NCBI GenBank assembly: GCA_031296115.1
Contig: JARLGI010000036.1
Span: 37,678 to 101,677 of the forward strand
Direction of reading: 5' to 3'
Source: Acidobacteriota bacterium
GTDB lineage: Bacteria > Acidobacteriota > Terriglobia > Terriglobales > Acidobacteriaceae
DNA length: 64,000 bases
The notes under the pieces are model-generated. The model was not told the origin of the DNA. It saw nothing but the letters and a program-made list of their open reading frames with translations, and ran no database searches. The position numbers were made by a program, and so were the translations under genes. Numbering within the stretch: the first letter of the stretch is position 1; each line of letters starts with the position of its first letter. Below are positions 9,159-17,097 of the stretch, in pieces.

Positions 9159-9443
9159 AGCAGCCTCCTAGCGTGCATTGCGGTGCGCCGGCGGCGAATT
9201 GGGCGCTAACCTACTTCGAGCCACACCGGAGCTTGCTTGTGTTCCGTTACTGCCAGACTATGACCGTGAAAAACAAGCTGCGCAACATTCTGGACTTTAG
9301 AGCAGAGACACTCGCGCCGGTTATGACCCAGGTCACGTCGTGCTGTGACATCACCGCCTCGTCCAATGTTTCAAGACTCTATCGCAAGTTCGCACGCTGG
9401 GAAAGGTTTTCTTCGTGGCAACGAAGTCGTGCGATGGAAACGA

Positions 9444-10073
9444 CTACGTTTCGCTCTTCCACGCCGCCGAGTCCTGAGCTGGTATGGTTGATTCAACCGT
9501 AACGGGCGAACTTGCAGTTTGGTAGGACTGTTCCGCGCCTGCCATTGGCAGCCCAGCTTGCAGCGTTTCGGCGCACGACGGGTTGGGCGAGTCTGCACAC
9601 GTTGATTCCATCGCGACGGGCTGAGCAGCCGGGTAGCTCAGCGCCGACTGCAAAGCGTCGATCAGCTTCTGGATATTGTCGCGTGCCGTCGGCTCGAGCA
9701 TCCCGCCCGCCATTGCGGCGAGTTTTCCCGATACCGTGGATTCACCTTGCCAGGTCACGCGGGTGCAATCCAGCGATGCCTCGAGGTCGAATTCGACGCT
9801 CACGGAAATCTGGCTGCCTGCAGCGATGCCTTGTCCCAAGTAGCGCGCCCGCCGCGAAGGCGCCGCTTCGGCCAGTTCCATCTTGATCTCCGCCGTGCCA
9901 CGAATCCCTCCTACGCCGACGTTGAGTTTGACTGTAAAGTGGGTCGCGTCCTCGACCGTCATGTCCTCGAAGTCGGGAAGCAGCGGGGCAAACTTCCTGG
10001 GATCGGAGAGGAACCCGCACACTTCGTCTGGATTGCGCGGAGTGGTGAACTCGCCGGACAAAGTGACATGCAA
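9444..10073 (-). CDS. CoxG-like SRPBCC (START-fold) protein
   Basis: 209 residues if started at TTG 10073, chosen because AGGAG lies eight bases upstream; the track start at 10244 runs through poor sequence. The opening LHVTLSGEFTTPRNPDEV..FLSDPRKFAPLLPDFEDM and the block VKLNVGVGGIRGTAEIKMEL match the carbon-monoxide-dehydrogenase subunit G family, followed by VTWQGESTVSGKLAAMAGGM. In CO dehydrogenase clusters CoxG helps anchor the enzyme to the membrane, but no cox genes are here, so a general lipid- or ligand-binding role is as likely. The last 55 residues (after QSALSYPAAQ) are low-complexity and probably disordered. It is divergent from the F420 operon, about 200 bp away. Confidence 0.78.
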   Translation of the reverse strand: MHVTLSGEFTTPRNPDEVCGFLSDPRKFAPLLPDFEDMTVEDATHFTVKLNVGVGGIRGTAEIKMELAEAAPSRRARYLGQGIAAGSQISVSVEFDLEASLDCTRVTWQGESTVSGKLAAMAGGMLEPTARDNIQKLIDALQSALSYPAAQPVAMESTCADSPNPSCAETLQAGLPMAGAEQSYQTASSPVTVESTIPAQDSAAWKSET

Positions 10074-10276
10074 AGTAATTGCTCCTGGCCCCAGCTTGTG
10101 AGATGCGCTGCGGTTGTTAGAGTATCGCAACTGGAAGCGCTTGGCTGGCGGGTGAGCCCGCAGGCGAAATCGCGCACACGATCGGGGACCGGGTTGCGCG
10201 GATAGAACTGAGATACGACTGGTGCCAGCGCTGCAGGGCGGCACGCGCCAAGTCAGGTATAGTGGCGAGAAGCTAG

Positions 10277-10783
10277 ATGCCAGAACAGGTCACACCCGAC
10301 GAGTTCAAGGCGGCGCTCGGGCGCTTCGCCAGTGGTGTCACCGTCGTCACCGTGCAAACGGCGGAGGGCGAAGTACACGGCATGACGGCCAGCGCCTTCT
10401 GCTCGGTGTCGTTGGCGCCGCCGCTGGTGCTGGTGTGTGTTGACCATCTTGCTGAGACGTACCTTCACCTGCGCGAGCGCGGCGAGTTCGGCGTGAGCAT
10501 TCTGAAGGAAGAGCAGGCGGCGCTGTCGGAGTTTTTCGCCGATCCGGAGCGCAATCCCGATGCGGCCTATCGCCTGGGCATCGAGTATCGCCAGATGCAT
10601 CGCGGGACCTACGTGCTGAAGGACGCCCTGGCAAACCTGGACTGCGCGACCGTGAAGGCGTATGAAGGCGGCGATCACACCATCTTCGTGGGCGAGGTGA
10701 GAGAAGTGGCGCTGGGCGAAGGCGAGCCGCTGCTGTACTTCCGCGGACGGTATCGCACCTTTGCATTCCCGCAGGCCAAGTGA
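10277..10783 (+). CDS. Flavin reductase-like FMN-binding split-barrel protein heading the F420 operon
   Basis: 168 residues, beginning MPEQVTPDEFKAALGRFASG. The flavin reductase domain signature is present: GVTVVTVQTAEGEVHGMTAS, then LAPPLVLVCVDH, and near the C-terminus GDHTIFVGEVREVALGEGEPLLYFRGRY. Such proteins bind FMN and reduce flavin or a deazaflavin with NAD(P)H. It lies six bases before cofG and is clearly part of the operon. It might reduce a flavin for another enzyme, use F420, or reduce dehydro-F420 where the FbiB nitroreductase domain is missing; the last is my inference. A TATAGT hexamer 15 bp before the ATG could be a -10 element. Confidence 0.85.
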   Translation: MPEQVTPDEFKAALGRFASGVTVVTVQTAEGEVHGMTASAFCSVSLAPPLVLVCVDHLAETYLHLRERGEFGVSILKEEQAALSEFFADPERNPDAAYRLGIEYRQMHRGTYVLKDALANLDCATVKAYEGGDHTIFVGEVREVALGEGEPLLYFRGRYRTFAFPQAK

Positions 10784-10789
10784 GCTGGG

Positions 10790-12067
10790 ATGCGGCGCCG
10801 TATGTTTTGGGATATCCTTCCTGAATCGCGCCTTGCAGGGGACAGCGGACGCGAGCCGGAATTCTCCTTGCCAGTCGAAGCTCCAGAACGGTCCAGCGCG
10901 CGGAAGGGTACGTCTCTTGCCTCGCACCTGCGCGAAGTGCGTGATGGGCAGGCGCTTTCGCCGGCAGCGGCTTGCGACTTGCTGCGCTGCGATGGGAGCC
11001 TGCTTGCCGAGTTGCTCGCGGCCGCAAAGGCGGTGAAGGAGCGATTCCATCCTGGCGTCATTACGTACTCGCGCAAGGTCTTTATTCCTTTGACCAACTT
11101 GTGCCGCGACTACTGCGGCTACTGCACCTTCCGCCGCGACCCGGGCGAAGTCGGAGCGCACACCATGACGCCCGACGAGGTGCTCGCGGTCGCCGAGCGG
11201 GGTGAGAAATTGGGTTGCACCGAGGCGCTTTTCTCGCTGGGCGACAAGCCAGAAGCGCTATTCCCGGATATGCGCGAGAAGCTTCGCCAGTTCAGGTATC
11301 GCAGTACGCTGCATTATCTGGAAGCCATGTGCGCGCTGGTTTTGCGCGAGACGAAGCTGCTGCCGCACGCCAATCCCGGACTGCTAAGCGCCTATTGGAT
11401 CGAGCGTCTGCGCGAGACCAATTCCAGCCTGGGCCTGATGCTGGAGAGCGCCGGCGCGCTGCCGGGCGCAACGCACCCGGAAGGACTGACTCCCGACAAG
11501 CTGCCGTCGCTGCGACTCAAGACCATGGAGGATGCAGGCAAGCGCGGCGTGCCATTCACCACCGGGATCCTCATCGGGATTGGCGAGAGCATGGAAGATC
11601 GCGTGGATTCACTGCTGGCGATCCAACGGCTGCACCAGCAGCATGGTCACATCCAGGAGGTCATCGTCCAGAACTTCCGTGTGAAACCGCGCATTCCGAT
11701 GGCGAAGTGGCCGGAGCCCAACACTGGCGACATGCTGCGCACCATCGCCGTCGCGCGCCTGCTGCTACGCGATATGAACCTTCAGGCTCCGCCGAACCTC
11801 ACCGAGAATGGCTACGAGCGGCTGCTGGAAGCAGGCATCAACGATTGGGGTGGAGTTTCGCCGCTCACGCCCGACTACATCAATCCCGAAGCGCCATGGC
11901 CGCACTTGCTGGACTTGCAACAGCACACGGAAGCCGCTGGCCAGAAGCTGGTGCAGCGACTGCCGGTCTATCCCGAGTTCGTCGCCTCGGTGGTTGCGCG
12001 CGGCGGGCTGCTTGCCGAGCGCCTGAAGGCCGCCTTGGATGAAGACGGCTATGCGAGGGCCGCGTAG
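10790..12067 (+). CDS. cofG: 7,8-didemethyl-8-hydroxy-5-deazariboflavin (Fo) synthase subunit CofG
   Basis: 425 residues. The radical SAM cluster motif is NLCRDYCGYCTF (CxxxCxxC) at about residue 100, preceded by ITYSRKVFIPLTNL, the usual CofG sequence. TEALFSLGDKPE and LHYLEAMC follow, and GILIGIGE and NFRVKPRIPM lie further on. With CofH it builds the deazaflavin chromophore Fo from tyrosine and 5-amino-6-ribitylaminouracil. The N-terminal 85 residues include a poorly conserved lead (RLAGDSGREPEFSL), so the true start may be later than ATG 10790. The stop at 12065-12067 directly abuts cofD's ATG. Confidence 0.95.
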   Translation: MRRRMFWDILPESRLAGDSGREPEFSLPVEAPERSSARKGTSLASHLREVRDGQALSPAAACDLLRCDGSLLAELLAAAKAVKERFHPGVITYSRKVFIPLTNLCRDYCGYCTFRRDPGEVGAHTMTPDEVLAVAERGEKLGCTEALFSLGDKPEALFPDMREKLRQFRYRSTLHYLEAMCALVLRETKLLPHANPGLLSAYWIERLRETNSSLGLMLESAGALPGATHPEGLTPDKLPSLRLKTMEDAGKRGVPFTTGILIGIGESMEDRVDSLLAIQRLHQQHGHIQEVIVQNFRVKPRIPMAKWPEPNTGDMLRTIAVARLLLRDMNLQAPPNLTENGYERLLEAGINDWGGVSPLTPDYINPEAPWPHLLDLQQHTEAAGQKLVQRLPVYPEFVASVVARGGLLAERLKAALDEDGYARAA

Positions 12068-13021
12068 ATGGTCGTCGTCTTCACCGGGGGAACCGGCGGC
12101 ACCAAGCTGGTGCAGGGTTTGCAGCAGGTGGTTGCGCCGGAAGAGCTGACGGTCATCGTCAACACCGGCGACGACATCGAGTGGTGGGGACTGTTTGTCT
12201 CGCCCGACATCGATTCGGTGCTGTATGGAATGGCTGGCCTGCTGAGTACCGAGCGCGGCTGGGGCGTGGAGGGCGACAGTTTTCGCTGCCTGGAACGCAT
12301 GAAGCGACTCGGGCAGGCACCGTGGTTCAGCCTGGGCGATTTGGATTTGGCGACGCACCTGACGCGCACCGCGATGCTGCGGGCGGGGAAGCCGCTCGGC
12401 GAAGCGACCGCCGAGCTGGCGGCGAAGATGGGAATCCGCGCGCGCGTGCTGCCGATGTCCGATGACCGGGTCTCGACCATGCTCGACACTGCAAAAGACA
12501 CGTTGACGTTTCAGGAATATTTCGTGCGCGAGCGGCACCAGGTGAAGGTGCATACCGTGCGCTTCGAGGGCGCTGAGCGGGCGCGGCCGGCGCCCGGCGT
12601 GCTGGAGAGCGTCGCGGCGGCGGATGCGATCGTCCTTGCTCCCAGCAACCCGGTGACCAGCATCGGACCGATGCTGGCGGTGCCGGGAATTCTCGACGCG
12701 CTACGGACTGCGAAAGCGTCCATCGCGGCGGTGAGCCCCATTGTGGGCGGAGCAGCGGTTTCCGGTCCCGCAGGTGAGCTGATGAAGATGATGGGCTGGC
12801 CAAGCACCATCGCGGGCGTGGCCAGGGCCTACGAGGATTTCCTGGACGTGCTGATTGCCGATCGCGCCGACGAAGTTGAGGCATCTCACCTAAACAGCAA
12901 GACGCTGCGCGTTGTCTGTACCAGCACGATCATGAAGTCCATGGACGATAAACGCGCGCTGGCGCGGTTCGCGCTGGACGCCTGCGCCACGCCGCAGATT
13001 ACGGGGTTCGCAGGCGATTGA
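12068..13021 (+). CDS. cofD: 2-phospho-L-lactate transferase CofD
   Basis: 317 residues. The start MVVVFTGGTGGTKLVQGL contains the GGTGGxKL nucleotide/Fo-binding loop of the CofD/UPF0052 fold. IVNTGDDIEWWGLFVSPDID is the conserved second motif, and LGDLDLATHLTR and PSNPVTSIGPML occur later. It transfers the phospholactyl (or phosphoenolpyruvyl) group from the guanylylated donor to Fo, giving (dehydro-)F420-0. It abuts cofG with zero spacing, so translation is probably coupled. Length is normal for the family. Confidence 0.95.
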   Translation: MVVVFTGGTGGTKLVQGLQQVVAPEELTVIVNTGDDIEWWGLFVSPDIDSVLYGMAGLLSTERGWGVEGDSFRCLERMKRLGQAPWFSLGDLDLATHLTRTAMLRAGKPLGEATAELAAKMGIRARVLPMSDDRVSTMLDTAKDTLTFQEYFVRERHQVKVHTVRFEGAERARPAPGVLESVAAADAIVLAPSNPVTSIGPMLAVPGILDALRTAKASIAAVSPIVGGAAVSGPAGELMKMMGWPSTIAGVARAYEDFLDVLIADRADEVEASHLNSKTLRVVCTSTIMKSMDDKRALARFALDACATPQITGFAGD

Positions 13022-13033
13022 AAGTTGAAGTTC

Positions 13034-13105
13034 GGGTAGAGCCGGCCTTCAGGCCGGCGTCCCAGCAGCCCAAACAATCAGGGGCATTAGCCCCGAGGGA
13101 CAAAT
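13034..13105. repeat. Two hairpin repeats inside the F420 operon between cofD and cofC
   Basis: GCCGGCCTTCAGGCCGGC and GGGGCATTAGCCCC, the same repeat class found in other gaps, sit in the only sizeable gap before cofC. The gap is open in the cofC frame back to a TTG overlapping the cofD stop. Confidence 0.75.
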
Positions 13106-13122
13106 CAAGCAGCACTAAGTCC

Positions 13123-13791
13123 ATGCATGGAATCCTGCTCATCCCGGTGAAGTCGCTGGCCCACGCGAAACAGCGCCTGGCCTCAGTCCTCAGCCAGCCG
13201 CAGCGTTCACAACTTGCGGAGGCGATGCTGCGCGAAGTGATGCTGGCGGCAACCGGCGTCATCGATCGCATTGACGTGGCATTGGTCACCGGCGATATTC
13301 GCGCGCAACACCTTGCCACCGAGTTCGGCTTCGGCGTGATTGCAGACACGCGCAACGAAAGCGAGACGGCGGCGATCGAGATGGCGACTGCATGGTGCGA
13401 AGGGCGGGGCTACGACACGACGATCGTCGTGCCCGGCGACATCCCGCTGATTACCAGCGGCGAATTGCATCGCGTGCTCGACGCCGGGCCAGCGGAAGGC
13501 GCGGTCTTCGTCCCGGCCTACGACCGCCGCGGAAGCAACTGCATTCTGCGGCGGCCCGCTTCGATCATTCCGTTACGATTCGGCAACGACAGTTTCCTGC
13601 CGCACTGCGAAGCCATGCGCCAGACCGGCAAGCAACTGGTCATTCTGGAAATGCACGGCATCGGGCTGGATATCGACAATCCGCAAGAGCTGGACTTGCT
13701 GGTGCAGCGCGACGGAGACACGAACGCGCAGCGCCTGCTTCGCTCCTGGGGCTTTGGCGCCGGCGATGGCCCGTGGGAAGCGGTGGGTTGA
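13123..13791 (+). CDS. cofC: 2-phospho-L-lactate (or PEP) guanylyltransferase CofC
   Basis: 222 residues from ATG 13123 (MHGILLIPVKSLAHAKQRLA), where family similarity begins. The track start at 13018 only extends into repeat DNA. The nucleotidyltransferase core shows PVKSLAHAKQRL, then TTIVVPGDIPLITSGEL with the metal-binding Asp, and DRRGSNCILRRP..RFGNDSF. It guanylylates phospholactate, PEP or 3-phosphoglycerate to feed CofD; the substrate cannot be read from sequence here. Its stop overlaps cofE's ATG by one base (TGATG). Confidence 0.92.
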   Translation: MHGILLIPVKSLAHAKQRLASVLSQPQRSQLAEAMLREVMLAATGVIDRIDVALVTGDIRAQHLATEFGFGVIADTRNESETAAIEMATAWCEGRGYDTTIVVPGDIPLITSGELHRVLDAGPAEGAVFVPAYDRRGSNCILRRPASIIPLRFGNDSFLPHCEAMRQTGKQLVILEMHGIGLDIDNPQELDLLVQRDGDTNAQRLLRSWGFGAGDGPWEAVG

Positions 13792-14573
13792 TGAAAAGGC
13801 GAACCCGAACGCCCACGCCGAATTTTGGCGAAATCCGCGCGCTGCCCGTGCTCGGCATTCGCGACGTCTTCGAGGGTGACTCCATCGGCGATCTCATCGT
13901 AGATGCGCTGGCGCTGGGCGGATTGCGGCTGCATGAAGGCGACATCGTGGTGGTCAAGCACAAGATCGTCTCCAAGGCGGAAGGCCGCACGGTCGCGCTG
14001 GACGGCGTGAAGCCTTCGGCCGGGGCGAAAGGTTTTGCCCACAAGAATGGCGTTGACGCGCGGGTGGTTGAGCTAGCCATGCGCGAGGCCAAAAACATCG
14101 TGCGTAAGAAGCGCGTGCTCATCACCGAGACGCAACACGGCCTGGTGTGCGCCAACAGCGGCGTGGACTTGTCCAACGTGGATGGTGGCCAGACGGCGGT
14201 GCTTCTGCCGGTGGATCCCGACCGCTCGGCGGCGCGAATTCATCGGCAGCTCAAGAAACGCACTGGCCTTCACATTCCAGTCATCATTGCCGACAGCTTC
14301 GGCCGTCCCTGGCGCGAAGGTTTGTGCGAGGTCGCCATCGGCGTTGCGGGGATGAAAGTGATTCACGATTATCGCGGCCAGCGCGATCCCTACGGCTACC
14401 GTATGCATGCTACAGAAGAAGCTGTGGCGGACGAACTGGCGTGTGTCGCAGGGCTGGTTTGCGGCAAGGATTCGCGCATTCCGGCTTGTATAATCCGTGG
14501 TTATCCTTATCGCCGGGGCAACGGTAGCGCCAAGCAAATAGTACGGCCGGCGGAGAAAGATTTGTTTCGGTAA
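13791..14573 (+). CDS. cofE: Coenzyme F420-0:L-glutamate ligase CofE
   Basis: 260 residues from ATG 13791; the 393-residue track ORF begins inside cofC and is not real there. Motifs are EGDIVVVKHKIVSKAEGR near residue 45, ITETQHGLVCANSGVD near residue 105, and IIADSFGRPWREGLCEVAIG, all diagnostic of CofE, followed by ATEEAVADELA. It adds glutamates to F420-0. It is the single-domain form: the C-terminal nitroreductase domain found in actinobacterial FbiB is absent. The 1-bp overlap with cofC suggests coupling. Confidence 0.95.
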   Translation: MKRRTRTPTPNFGEIRALPVLGIRDVFEGDSIGDLIVDALALGGLRLHEGDIVVVKHKIVSKAEGRTVALDGVKPSAGAKGFAHKNGVDARVVELAMREAKNIVRKKRVLITETQHGLVCANSGVDLSNVDGGQTAVLLPVDPDRSAARIHRQLKKRTGLHIPVIIADSFGRPWREGLCEVAIGVAGMKVIHDYRGQRDPYGYRMHATEEAVADELACVAGLVCGKDSRIPACIIRGYPYRRGNGSAKQIVRPAEKDLFR

Positions 14574-14841
14574 ACCCGCTTCGGGATCGCGCCAAGGGGC
14601 GGTTTGTCCGTGGATAAGATTGCAGTTTCGGAATCAGCCCCGCAGGGGCGGCTCAGGATAGCCCAGCGCGGAAGCGCCGGGTAGGTTCGGGAAATCAAGG
14701 ACAGTCCCTTCAGGGACGGCTGAGGTCTTTCTGGGTTGCGATAGGGGTCTTCGGCTCCGGTTCGCGAGATGCGCGCGAACCTGCGCTCAGGATGACAGAC
14801 TTTGAAATCGCGCACTCGTTCAGGGTGACGGTTGGGAATTT
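14574..14841. repeat. Repeat-bearing gap between cofE and cofH
   Basis: It contains GGCGGTTTGTCCG-, CCCCGCAGGGGCGG- and CCTTCAGGGACGG-type small palindromes, and a CTGCGCTCAGGATGACAG half-repeat followed by CGTTCAGGGTGACGG. No ORF with a recognisable product was seen. Confidence 0.6.
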
Positions 14842-16065
14842 ATGCACGATATCAGTTGGGCCAATCCGCAGACGCTTCAAAATGCGACGTGGGATGATGT
14901 CGGCATGGGCGTTTCCGCTCCGGTGCGGACGGCGCTCGAGAAAGTTCTGGCTTCGCTAGACGGAGGCGTGCTGACTCGCGACGAATTTCTGCTGCTGGCG
15001 AACACTAGAGGTGATGATCTGTTTGGGCTTGCCGTCGCCGCGAACGAAGTGCGGCGGCGACGGGTGGGCGATGTGGTCAGCTACGTGATCACGCGCAACA
15101 TCAACTTCACCAACGTCTGCTTTGTGGGCTGCAAGTTTTGTGCTTTCGGAGTCGGTTCTCATCACGACACGGCATACTTCCTGAGCCTGGACGAAGTAGC
15201 GGCGAAGTGCCGCGAAGCTGAAGAATGGGGCGCGACGGAAGTCTGCATTCAAGGCGGTTTACCGCGCAACCTGCCGCCCTTTTATTACCGGGACATTCTG
15301 CGGACCGTGAAGTCAGCGGCGCCGATGATGCATGCCCACGCCTTCTCGCCGATGGAGATGGTCTACGGGGTGGAACTGACCGGCATGCCACTGCGCGAGT
15401 ATCTGCTCATGCTGAAGGAGAATGGCCTTAATACACTGCCCGGCACCGCAGCGGAAATCCTGGACGACAAGCTGCGGCACGTCCTCTCGCGCAACAAACT
15501 GACCGCCGCGCAATGGCGCGAGGTCATCGAAACCGCCCACGAGTGCGGTATTCGCAGCACATCGACCATGATGTACGGCCATCGGGAGACGCCGGAACAT
15601 TGGGTGAACCAGATGCTGCTGTTGCGTGAGATCCAGTCGCGCACCGGCGGCTTCACCGAATTCGTTCCGTTGGGATTCATCCACGACAACACGCTGCTGT
15701 ACGCGCAGGGCCTGGCGCGAGCGGGCGCCACGCTGGAAGAACACCTCAAGGTACACGCGCTGGCGCGCATCATGCTGGCGGGATCCATTAATCACATACA
15801 GGTTTCGTGGGTGAAGCTGGGACGCGAGAGTTCGCAACTGATGCTGCTGGCCGGCGCCGACGATTACGGCGGCACGCTGTTCGAGGAGAGCATCTCGCGA
15901 CTGGCGGGTGCGACCGCGGGCCAGTACATCTCGACCGCGGAATTTCAGGAACGCATTCTGGAAATGGGCAGGATTCCCGCGCAAAGGAACACGCTGTATA
16001 CCGAGTACATCGATTCGTGCCATTCCCACAAACCCGAGGCAGTGGCAACCGGAGTGACGGCATGA
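14842..16065 (+). CDS. cofH: Fo synthase subunit CofH (radical SAM)
   Basis: 407 residues. The radical SAM motif NVCFVGCKFCAFG (CxxxCxxC) lies at about residue 92, preceded by VVSYVITRNINFTN. EVCIQGGLPRNLPPFYY, AHAFSPMEMVYG, LPGTAAEILDD and STSTMMYGHRETPEHW are all typical of CofH/MqnC-like enzymes. CofH condenses a tyrosine-derived radical with 5-amino-6-ribitylaminouracil, and CofG then closes the ring. CofH is a separate gene here, unlike fused actinobacterial FbiC. Its last codons overlap npdG (ATGA). Confidence 0.94.
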   Translation: MHDISWANPQTLQNATWDDVGMGVSAPVRTALEKVLASLDGGVLTRDEFLLLANTRGDDLFGLAVAANEVRRRRVGDVVSYVITRNINFTNVCFVGCKFCAFGVGSHHDTAYFLSLDEVAAKCREAEEWGATEVCIQGGLPRNLPPFYYRDILRTVKSAAPMMHAHAFSPMEMVYGVELTGMPLREYLLMLKENGLNTLPGTAAEILDDKLRHVLSRNKLTAAQWREVIETAHECGIRSTSTMMYGHRETPEHWVNQMLLLREIQSRTGGFTEFVPLGFIHDNTLLYAQGLARAGATLEEHLKVHALARIMLAGSINHIQVSWVKLGRESSQLMLLAGADDYGGTLFEESISRLAGATAGQYISTAEFQERILEMGRIPAQRNTLYTEYIDSCHSHKPEAVATGVTA

Positions 16066-16727
16066 TTGCCATTGTCGGAGGGACGGGACCGGAGGGTTCA
16101 GGGCTGGCGCTGCGCTGGGCGCGGGCCGGCGAGTCGGTCATCATCGGCTCGCGCGACGCCGAGCGGGCGAAGGCTTCGGCGGCGAAGGTCGCCGAGAGTG
16201 TCGGACACCTCGGCAGCGTTGAAGGGGTTGACAATGTCACGGCGGTGAAGATGTGCGACACGGTGGTGCTGACCGTGCCCTTTGCCGGGCAGGCGGAATT
16301 GCTGAAGCAACTCAAGCCGTCATTTCGTCCGGGCACGGTGTTGATTGATGCAACCGTTCCGCTGGCAACTGCAGTTGGTGGACGGCCAACGCGCGTGCTG
16401 GGTGTCTGGCAAGGCTCGGCAGCCGAGCAGGCGGCGGAGTTGGTGGGAAAGAACGTGACCGTCGCGGCTGCGTTCCACAGCCTCTCGTCGACCGTGCTGC
16501 ACAGCGATCAGCCAGTGGACTGCGATGTGATCGTTTGCAGCGACGACGAACGTGCGCGTCAGGTTGCCTCTGAGCTGGCGACGAAAATCCCCGGCGTGCG
16601 CGCCATCGATGGCGGCAAGCTGGAGAACGCGCGCATCGTGGAAGCCATGACCGCGCTGCTCATCACGCTCAACATCCGTCACAAGGTACATGGCGCAGGA
16701 TGGCGGGTGACAGGATTAGGGATCTGA
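16062..16727 (+). CDS. npdG: NADPH-dependent F420 reductase (F420:NADP oxidoreductase)
   Basis: 221 residues from ATG 16062, which overlaps the cofH stop by four bases; the track start at 15807 is inside cofH. The N-terminal Rossmann motif is MIAIVGGTGPEGSGLALRWA with VIIGSRDAERA for the NADP 2'-phosphate. VVLTVPFAGQ, VLIDATVPL, AAFHSLSS and C-terminal MTALLITLNIRHKVHGAG follow the Fno/NpdG pattern. It passes hydride between NADPH and F420. Together with cofGDCEH it makes the cluster a self-contained F420 production and reduction unit. Confidence 0.92.
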   Translation: MIAIVGGTGPEGSGLALRWARAGESVIIGSRDAERAKASAAKVAESVGHLGSVEGVDNVTAVKMCDTVVLTVPFAGQAELLKQLKPSFRPGTVLIDATVPLATAVGGRPTRVLGVWQGSAAEQAAELVGKNVTVAAAFHSLSSTVLHSDQPVDCDVIVCSDDERARQVASELATKIPGVRAIDGGKLENARIVEAMTALLITLNIRHKVHGAGWRVTGLGI

Positions 16728-16743
16728 AGGCGGGGATTAGTGG

Positions 16744-16938
16744 TTAGTTTCGAGTTTCGAGTAAGAAAGTACGAAGGGCTGTCATCCTGAGCGACGAGCG
16801 CAGCGAGGAGTCGAAGGAACCCTATCGAGGCAAAGTGCCGGGCGGCTATAGGGGTCCTTCGACTTCTTGCGGCCGCTGCGCGGCCACACTTCGCTCAGGA
16901 TGACAAGGTTAAGGTTGTTGCTCGAGACTCGAAACTAA
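16744..16938. repeat. Nested large inverted repeat
   Basis: Outer arms TTAGTTTCGAGTTTCGAG (16744-16761) and CTCGAGACTCGAAACTAA (16921-16938) are inverted with one mismatch. Inside them are perfect 15-bp arms TGTCATCCTGAGCGA (16780-16794) and TCGCTCAGGATGACA (16891-16905), with further GCGGCCGC symmetry in the centre. It sits between npdG and the convergent exporter genes. Confidence 0.85.
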
Positions 16939-16974
16939 CTACCAACTGGAAGCCATCTCGTAAATGCCGGGAAG

Positions 16975-17062
16975 GCTCAAACCGAGTCCCCTCAGGGGCT
17001 AAAGCCCGGCAATGAAGTGAATCTGTACGGCACGGCTAAAGCCGTGCCCTTTCAAAACCATT
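16975..17062. repeat. GGCTAAAGCC-type hairpin repeats
   Basis: GGGGCTAAAGCCC and GGCACGGCTAAAGCCGTGCCCTTTCAA are further copies of the dispersed hairpin repeat. The second matches one arm of the 7028-7189 element. Confidence 0.75.
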
Positions 17063-17097
17063 AATGAGATAGGTTCTGCCAACTACTAGCCACCGTC

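Noticed and set aside
7128-9209. Plus-strand ORF of 693 aa opposite cstA
   Set aside because: It is antisense to the well-supported cstA, has low-complexity His/Arg/Gln-rich text and no domain. It arises from high G+C.
9444-10073. Carbon monoxide dehydrogenase cluster
   Set aside because: Only a CoxG-like protein is present; no coxL, coxM or coxS lies nearby.
13018-13122. Upstream start for cofC at TTG 13018
   Set aside because: The extension is encoded by dispersed repeat DNA and has no family similarity; kept only as a finding.
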